Positions 58,756 through 64,000 of a DNA stretch of 64,000 nucleotides are shown here, in pieces. Where the stretch lies: NCBI RefSeq assembly GCF_000243675.2, contig NZ_AHMM02000016.1:1-64000 (forward strand). Direction: 5' to 3'. Under the pieces are notes generated by a model that did no database searches, was not told the DNA's origin, and saw only the letters and a program-made list of their open reading frames with translations. The translations under genes were made by a program, and so were the position numbers. The stretch's first letter is position 1; each line of letters opens with the position of its first letter. Source of the DNA: Leptospira inadai serovar Lyme str. 10. Lineage in GTDB: Bacteria > Spirochaetota > Leptospiria > Leptospirales > Leptospiraceae.

Positions 58756-59529
58756 CTAGGTCCTCGTTCCGATTCCTCGGCTGAGTAGAAAAACCGAAAG
58801 GGAGTAAAGTAATATAGTTCCTATCGCTAAAAGTCCGATCGCCAATCCGGGATCTATATCACTGACGCCAAGGAATCCGTATCGGAAAGCGTTTACCATA
58901 TAGAGAATCGGGTTTAATTTAGATACGATCTGCCAAGCTTCCGGGAGCATCCGAATCGAATAGAAAACGCCGCCTAGATAAGTCAAGGGTGTTAGAATGA
59001 AAGTCGGGATGATGGTCACGTCATCGAACTTTTTGGCATACAATGCGTTTAAAAATCCGCCCATAGAGAACATCAACGCGGAAAGCGCTACCGTTATGAT
59101 TACGATCCAGGGGCTGTAAAGTCGTAACTCCGTAAAAAAGAGCGAGACGGCGGTCACGATGACGCCGACTAAAATTCCGCGAATCACTCCTCCGATGGAA
59201 TACCCTAATACGATGAGATACGCCGGCGTCGGAGAAACAAGGAGCTCTTCGATATTTTTTCCGAATTTAGCGCCAAAGAACGAGGACACTACGTTATTGT
59301 ATGCGTTCAAAATTACGGACATCATCACTAATCCGGGAACGATGAATTGGATATAAGTATGTCCGCCTACATCGCCGATTTGAGATCCTATGAGTTTGCC
59401 AAAGATCAAAAAATATAAGGAGATCGTGATTCCGGGCGGAATTAGCGTTTGAACCCAGATCCTTAGAATTCTAACGGTTTCCTTCCGGACTATCGTCGAA
59501 AATGCGTTAAATTTTTCCCTGAAGTTCAA
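58756..59529 (-). CDS. ABC-2 type exporter permease
   Basis: 257 residues with six membrane helices. LLVSPTPAYLIVLGYSIGGVIRGI and FILTPLTYLGGVFYSIRMLP are ABC-2 signatures of drug or polysaccharide exporters. The start overlaps the ATPase stop by 4 nt. The exported substrate is unknown. Confidence 0.92.
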   Translation of the reverse strand: MNFREKFNAFSTIVRKETVRILRIWVQTLIPPGITISLYFLIFGKLIGSQIGDVGGHTYIQFIVPGLVMMSVILNAYNNVVSSFFGAKFGKNIEELLVSPTPAYLIVLGYSIGGVIRGILVGVIVTAVSLFFTELRLYSPWIVIITVALSALMFSMGGFLNALYAKKFDDVTIIPTFILTPLTYLGGVFYSIRMLPEAWQIVSKLNPILYMVNAFRYGFLGVSDIDPGLAIGLLAIGTILLYSLSVFLLSRGIGTRT

Positions 59530-60473
59530 AGTTTCTTCTCCACTAGTTTTAGGAATAATTCTTCTAGTCTATTGGATTTATTTCTCATGCTAGTGATTTG
59601 AATTCCTTCTCTGTCCAATAAGCGGAATAAATCGTTGAGAGAATGGCTCTTGCTGATATCGACCTCGAGAGTTAAATTATCCACTTTACGTAAGGCAAAA
59701 CCGTTAAGGGCCGACGGAATCGGAACCGCTTCCTTTAAATCCAAGATGAAAGTTTCCGTGTCCAATTGTACGATCAGTTCCTTCATTGTGGTGTTCTCGA
59801 CGATAAGCCCTTTGTCGATGATTGCAATTTTACGGCAGAGAGTTTCCGCCTCTTCCAAATAGTGCGTGGTAAGAATGATCGTAATTCCGGATTCGTTCAA
59901 TTTGATGAGAAATTCCCAAAGAGATCTTCTAAATTCTATATCCACTCCCGCTGTGGGTTCGTCCAGAATTAGGATCTTGGGGTTATGCACCAGAGCCCTC
60001 GCGATCATTAGTCGACGTTTCATTCCACCCGATAGACGTCCGGCGGTTTCTTTTCGCTTATCATAAAGTCCTAACTGTTTTAAATATTCGTATGCTCTTT
60101 CGGTCGCGACCGATTTTTCCAAACCGTAATATCCGCCTTGGTTGATCACGATCTGTTCGACTTTCTCGAAGATATTAAAATTAAATTCCTGGGGAACTAC
60201 GCCTATAAACGATTTTGCAAGGGTAAGATCGGTATCGATATCGGCCTCGTAGATTTTTACTTTTCCCGAAGTTTTATTCACCAACGAACTTAATATTCCG
60301 ATGGTGGTGGACTTGCCTGCACCGTTCGGTCCTAATAGCGCAAAGAATTCTCCCTCTTCGACCGTTAAATGAATTCCCTTTAAGGCCTGCACGCCTCCGG
60401 AATACGTTTTGACTAAATTTTCAATCTCTAATGCTTTCTTCATTCTGAAGGAAATCGACTCCTTTGTAAGCAT
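59526..60473 (-). CDS. ABC-2 type exporter ATPase
   Basis: 315 residues, or 305 from an in-frame ATG at 60443 that fits the family start better though no good ribosome site is seen. Walker A GPNGAGKST, signature RLSGGMKRRLMIARA and Walker B ILILDEPTAGVDIEFRR are intact. The C-terminal 80 residues form the regulatory tail common in this group. It pairs with the overlapping permease. Confidence 0.92.
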   Translation of the reverse strand: MLTKESISFRMKKALEIENLVKTYSGGVQALKGIHLTVEEGEFFALLGPNGAGKSTTIGILSSLVNKTSGKVKIYEADIDTDLTLAKSFIGVVPQEFNFNIFEKVEQIVINQGGYYGLEKSVATERAYEYLKQLGLYDKRKETAGRLSGGMKRRLMIARALVHNPKILILDEPTAGVDIEFRRSLWEFLIKLNESGITIILTTHYLEEAETLCRKIAIIDKGLIVENTTMKELIVQLDTETFILDLKEAVPIPSALNGFALRKVDNLTLEVDISKSHSLNDLFRLLDREGIQITSMRNKSNRLEELFLKLVEKKL

Positions 60474-60515
60474 CCTGAAAGACGCTGGTTTAACGCAATC
60501 CTTTGGTAACTCAAA

Positions 60516-61895
60516 TTACGGAACGCTTAGAATTTCTCTGGCCTTCCTTGCCGCATTTCTCGCAATTTCCGGAAGAGCAGGATGAATATAAATCATTTTC
60601 AGCAAGTCATCTAGAGTCCCGTTCATCGTCATTAAGAGTACGAATAAATGCGCTAGGTTGGAAGCCTCGTCTCCTAAAACATGAGCTCCTAAAAGTTTTC
60701 TTGTCTTCCGGTCTACTAAAATTTTCACGAACGAATCTTCCGATAATCGCGCCATGCCCATCGCGCTGGCAGAGTACGGATTGATTGCGGAAATATAATC
60801 GGCTCCTTCCGAGATGAGTTTTTGTTCGGTCTTGCCGACGGCCGCCACTTGAGGATGGGTAAATACCGCATGGGGAACAGGAGGATATTCGATCGGAATA
60901 CGCTTTTTATCCACGTACAAAGATTGAAATAAGGCCTCTCCTTCGAAATTCACCGAATGACGGAAAAAATATTTCCCGATGATATCGCCAAGCGCATAGA
61001 CTCCGTCCGCGGTAGTTTCAAGAAACTCGTTCGTTTTGATATATCCGCGCTCGTCGGTTTGAATATTCGTGTTATGCAGATCGAGCCAATCGGAATTCGG
61101 TCGGATACCGGTCGCGACTAATAGAGCGTCTCCTTCCATCTCGAAACTTCGACCTTCCCGCTCGCAAGATAGGCGAAAAATTCCCGCTCGATACTCTACA
61201 GTCTTAACAATTGTCTTTAAGCGAACATCGTGTTTTTTTGAGAACGCTTTTTCAAAGCCTTCGATTATGCTTTGATCCTCCTGGGAAAGCATCCTATTTC
61301 TGACAAGGAACGTGGTTTTGGATCCGAAGGACGCATAAGCAAATCCTAATTCAAGGCCGATATATCCGCCTCCTAACACTAGGAGACGCTTGGGAAGATC
61401 CGTTCTTCGCAGGGCTTCCCGACTGGTCATATACGGCGTTCCTGCAAGGCCGGGAATATCCGGAATAACCGGTCTGCATCCCGCAGCGATGAAAATTCGG
61501 TCGGCAGTCAAGAGTTGGTCGTTTACTTTCACGACCCTGTCCTCTAGGAAGCGACCTTCGTAAGAGTAGAAGTCGATGTTCGGATTTTTTTCATAGGCGG
61601 GGAGAATACTATCCGAATCCGCATCGACGGTTCCGGAAATCCGTTCCACTAAGGTTTTGAAATCCACGCTAAAGGGGCCGGGAATTTCCAATTGAAAGCG
61701 GTTTGCGTCCGAGGCTTGAGCGAGAATCTCGGCAGGATGGATAAGCATTTTGGAAGGAATGCAACCCCGGTTCAAACAGGTTCCGCCTAATCGATCCTTT
61801 TCTAAAATTGCGACTTTATATCCTAATTTTGAGGGTGGAGTGATTAACTTTGTTCCACCGCCCGAACCGATTACGAGAATATCATATTTTTTCAT
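60516..61895 (-). CDS. FAD-dependent disulfide reductase (mycothione reductase/lipoamide dehydrogenase-like)
   Basis: 459 residues from ATG 61895 (MKKYDILVIGSGGG); a longer in-frame start exists at 61955. FAD motif GSGGGTK, the redox pair Cys40/Cys45 in GGTCLNRGCIPSKML, the NAD(P)H motif LGGGYIGLELG and the C-terminal HPALPEI base are all present. The wording CLNRGCIPSKM is closer to mycothione reductase and lipoamide dehydrogenase than to glutathione reductase. In this setting it could recycle oxidised glutathione or another thiol, but its electron acceptor is not known. Confidence 0.88.
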   Translation of the reverse strand: MKKYDILVIGSGGGTKLITPPSKLGYKVAILEKDRLGGTCLNRGCIPSKMLIHPAEILAQASDANRFQLEIPGPFSVDFKTLVERISGTVDADSDSILPAYEKNPNIDFYSYEGRFLEDRVVKVNDQLLTADRIFIAAGCRPVIPDIPGLAGTPYMTSREALRRTDLPKRLLVLGGGYIGLELGFAYASFGSKTTFLVRNRMLSQEDQSIIEGFEKAFSKKHDVRLKTIVKTVEYRAGIFRLSCEREGRSFEMEGDALLVATGIRPNSDWLDLHNTNIQTDERGYIKTNEFLETTADGVYALGDIIGKYFFRHSVNFEGEALFQSLYVDKKRIPIEYPPVPHAVFTHPQVAAVGKTEQKLISEGADYISAINPYSASAMGMARLSEDSFVKILVDRKTRKLLGAHVLGDEASNLAHLFVLLMTMNGTLDDLLKMIYIHPALPEIARNAARKAREILSVP

Positions 61896-62003
61896 GCTGA
61901 GACGGGAAACGGAAGACTTCCATCCAATCCGTTTTCCTCCGAATACGTTCTGCATTTAGAGTGAGAAGATTGGCGAGCAAAAAAGGGAATCGTATTTTAG
62001 ACT

Positions 62004-62819
62004 CTACCACTTATCTCGAAGGGATCTCAAAGTCAGAAAAAGAGTACGTTCATCCTCGGGTAAATTCGGTTGAGCCGATTTGTTTCGAATACCGGATAAA
62101 AGCGATGCAGACGGTTTGGAACAGAGGAAAAAAGGATTGAAGGTTCGTTCTTCCGCGAAGTTCGTAGTCCAGAATTCCGCATCGGATTTCAGGGAATTCA
62201 CTTTTTTCAAAGCAGCATGCGCGGCCGAGTTCGCGGGATCGACGGCTAGACTGAATTTTAGATTATTCTGAAAGTAATCGTGACCCGGGTAGAGTTTCAC
62301 TCCGTCGGGAAACTGATAAAATATCCGGGAGACCGTTTGGTAGAGCGTAGACGGATCTCCTCCATTCTTACAATTTCCCACGCCGCAATTAAAGATAGTA
62401 TCCCCGGTAAATACGCCGACTGGAACCTTATTTTCAATCTGAACTAGGCAAATATGGGCGAAGGTATGTCCCGGAGTATCCAAAACTTCCAAATAGGAAT
62501 TTCCTTCTCGATCGGAAAGAATCCGTTCTCCGGAATGAAGAGAGCGACTTGCCGAGGGAACAGTTTCCATCCCCTGGGGATGAGTCAAGACGATCGATTT
62601 GAATTCTTGAACCAGCCCTTCGTTTCCGGCCGTATGGTCCCAATGTTCATGAGTATTGACGATGTATTCGAGAGACCAATTCTTTTCCTTTAACACGGCG
62701 CTGACTTGCGAAGAATCAAACGGGTCTAGACAGAGAGTCTCTTCCGTGTCAGGTTGCCGAATTAAGTAGGTGAAATTTCGAAGCGAGCTATGAGTGTAAA
62801 TTCGGACGATTTCCAGCAT
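62004..62819 (-). CDS. Glyoxalase II-like metallo-hydrolase (hydroxyacylglutathione hydrolase)
   Basis: 271 residues of MBL fold. Metal-binding THEHWDH is at 56-62, TPGHTFAHICL and TGDTIFNCGVGNCKNG follow, and the C-terminal EERTFNPFF matches glyoxalase II. It hydrolyses S-lactoylglutathione to release glutathione and lactate, completing methylglyoxal detoxification; the presence of a glutathione pathway nearby supports this. A matching glyoxalase I gene is not in the window. A STAS gene lies 5 bases upstream. Confidence 0.85.
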   Translation of the reverse strand: MLEIVRIYTHSSLRNFTYLIRQPDTEETLCLDPFDSSQVSAVLKEKNWSLEYIVNTHEHWDHTAGNEGLVQEFKSIVLTHPQGMETVPSASRSLHSGERILSDREGNSYLEVLDTPGHTFAHICLVQIENKVPVGVFTGDTIFNCGVGNCKNGGDPSTLYQTVSRIFYQFPDGVKLYPGHDYFQNNLKFSLAVDPANSAAHAALKKVNSLKSDAEFWTTNFAEERTFNPFFLCSKPSASLLSGIRNKSAQPNLPEDERTLFLTLRSLRDKW

Positions 62820-62824
62820 GATCG

Positions 62825-63139
62825 CTAAGGAATAATATCTAGATGTTTGTCCAGATTGGCGATTCTAAGAATCGTCATCACGTCTCTGCTTAAATTTCTC
62901 AATTTAAGACTGCCTTGGCGTTCCGTCACATATTTCTGCGTATTAAAAATAGCACCGATGCCGGATGAGTCCAGATAAACATCGCCTTCAAAGTCTATGA
63001 TGATTTCCTTGCTGCCTTCATCAAATTGTTTGATGATCAGTTCTTTTAACGCGAAAGCGTTCTTCAAACTAACGTTACCCTGGATCTTTACGATGCATAT
63101 TCCGTCCTCTATGGACACATCTGTTTGAAAACCTTCCAA
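62825..63139 (-). CDS. STAS-domain anti-sigma factor antagonist-like protein
   Basis: 104 residues. The phospho-serine motif DSSGIGAIFN (Ser58/59) is intact in a SpoIIAA-like fold. Such proteins switch partner binding by serine phosphorylation. A GloB-like gene follows within 5 bases. No anti-sigma kinase is nearby. Confidence 0.9.
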   Translation of the reverse strand: MEGFQTDVSIEDGICIVKIQGNVSLKNAFALKELIIKQFDEGSKEIIIDFEGDVYLDSSGIGAIFNTQKYVTERQGSLKLRNLSRDVMTILRIANLDKHLDIIP

Positions 63140-63424
63140 TGGAAACGGCTCCGATTTTTCTATTTATATGACCGTCCTCGAGTTGCTAATGCATCCGAAC
63201 CGTCTCGAAAATCAGAAATTTCGAAAGGTTGCACGGGGAGGGAATCCGATCATTGAGCATAAATTGTGGCAAAGGGGAGGTAAACTCTTTTTTCCCCTGA
63301 AAATTGGCCAATTCTTAGCGGATAAAAACAAGAAATAGCTGGAAAATTCATCCAGTGAGGAAAAATTGAGTGGGCGTTTTCCGAATGACCAAGTCTAGTA
63401 TTTTGACCGATAAATTGAATTGAG

Positions 63425-64000
63425 ATGCGAATTAAATTTTGGGGAGTTCGGGGCTCCATCTCTTCCCCCGTAAAAGGCGATTTAATCCGGGCGAAGATTC
63501 TGAAAATTCTGAGCCTGGCTTCACCGTCGGATCTTCAAAGTCCGGAGGCGATCGAGGATTTTTTAGATTCCTTGGCTTTATCGAATTGGAGTACGTACGG
63601 CGGTAACACTACCTGTATCGAAATTCGCGATAAGGAGGATCGTCTTATCATTATCGACGGCGGTACTGGCCTCCGCGAATTGGGAAATTCTATCCTGCAA
63701 GAGGGATATTTGCAAGGAAAAGGTTCCGCAGTCTGGATTTTCACTCATACCCATTGGGATCATATCCAAGGAATTCCGTTTTTCGTACCTCTCTATACGC
63801 CCGGCAATAAGTTCGAGTTCGTAAGTTCCGTAGAAAATTTAGAAGAAAGACTGAGATACCAGCACGCGTTCACTCACTTTCCGGTTCCATTCGACGGATT
63901 TCAGGCGGGAAAAACCTATCGCCATGTTCCCGAAGGAAGAGCTTTTCGAGCCACCGATTCCGTCACTGCCATTTCGAAAGCGGTTCGTCATCCGGGCGGA
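63425..64000 (+). CDS. MBL-fold metallo-hydrolase, cut by the right edge
   Basis: 192 residues from ATG 63425 run off the window. The start RIKFWGVRGSISSP, GGNTTCIEI, IIIDGGTGL and the metal site THTHWDHIQG (His108, His110, Asp112, His113) identify an RNase Z/PqsE-like MBL protein. About 40 residues are inserted between the first strand and the GGNTT motif (18-57). A downstream domain may exist beyond the window. Confidence 0.85.
   Translation, partial: MRIKFWGVRGSISSPVKGDLIRAKILKILSLASPSDLQSPEAIEDFLDSLALSNWSTYGGNTTCIEIRDKEDRLIIIDGGTGLRELGNSILQEGYLQGKGSAVWIFTHTHWDHIQGIPFFVPLYTPGNKFEFVSSVENLEERLRYQHAFTHFPVPFDGFQAGKTYRHVPEGRAFRATDSVTAISKAVRHPGG

Overview
The window looks like chromosomal DNA of a Leptospira species. 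Supporting signs are a leptospiral giant repeat protein at the left edge, an FcpB-like flagellar sheath protein near fliM and fliN, a SemiSWEET like the one known from L. biflexa, metX/metW/metY, many lipoproteins with loose leptospiral lipoboxes, and gene order around fliM that agrees with what I remember of L. interrogans. Base composition is clearly less AT-rich than L. interrogans, which would fit an intermediate or saprophytic clade; the species call is inference. I see no prophage, insertion sequence, CRISPR array or rRNA operon.

Layout. 0-3 kb is an accessory region: the C-terminal end of a giant glycine-rich protein tipped with a zinc phospholipase C/P1-nuclease-like domain, overlapping by 20 nt a membrane-anchored MORN protein (a possible toxin-immunity pair), then repeat-rich DNA and a PilZ gene. 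3-13 kb has a FlgT-like lipoprotein, a NamZ-type (DUF1343) protein, DUF2797, an M48 lipoprotein protease, tRNA-Pro, and an mlaE-F-D lipid-transport operon led by an unknown aromatic-repeat secreted protein. 13-17 kb has ddl and the methionine genes metY, metX and metW. 17-31.6 kb has a predicted outer-membrane barrel with a hairpin at its ribosome-binding region, an FcpB-like operon, an AAA ATPase divergent from fliN, an nfeD plus two SPFH genes operon, and a tightly overlapped run argH-cyclophilin-unknown, then an unknown secreted protein overlapping fliM. 31.6-36.2 kb holds ferredoxin, a FecR-domain lipoprotein, queF-SemiSWEET, a long guaA, tRNA-Cys and tRNA-Leu.

36-43 kb is an envelope region (O-antigen ligase-like, family 2 glycosyltransferase, gmhA, an orphan ABC ATPase, a VWA/FHA membrane protein). 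43-48 kb has leuC, leuD, a cysteine-synthase-like protein with an altered substrate loop, and a UPF1/IGHMBP2-type helicase. 48-54.9 kb holds an ECF sigma factor with a divergent NrsF-like anti-sigma gene, then a run of closely spaced or overlapping genes: FemAB-like, clpS, clpA, ggt.

53-63 kb forms a glutathione neighbourhood: gamma-glutamyltransferase, GshA, a stand-alone ATP-grasp protein matching the second half of the bifunctional enzyme GshF, a CPYC glutaredoxin, a CGFS monothiol glutaredoxin, two BolA proteins, an ABC-2 exporter, a flavoprotein disulfide reductase and a glyoxalase II-like hydrolase. It appears to cover synthesis, use and turnover of glutathione together with Grx-BolA iron-sulfur functions. 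The window ends with a STAS protein and a metallo-beta-lactamase-fold gene cut by the right edge.
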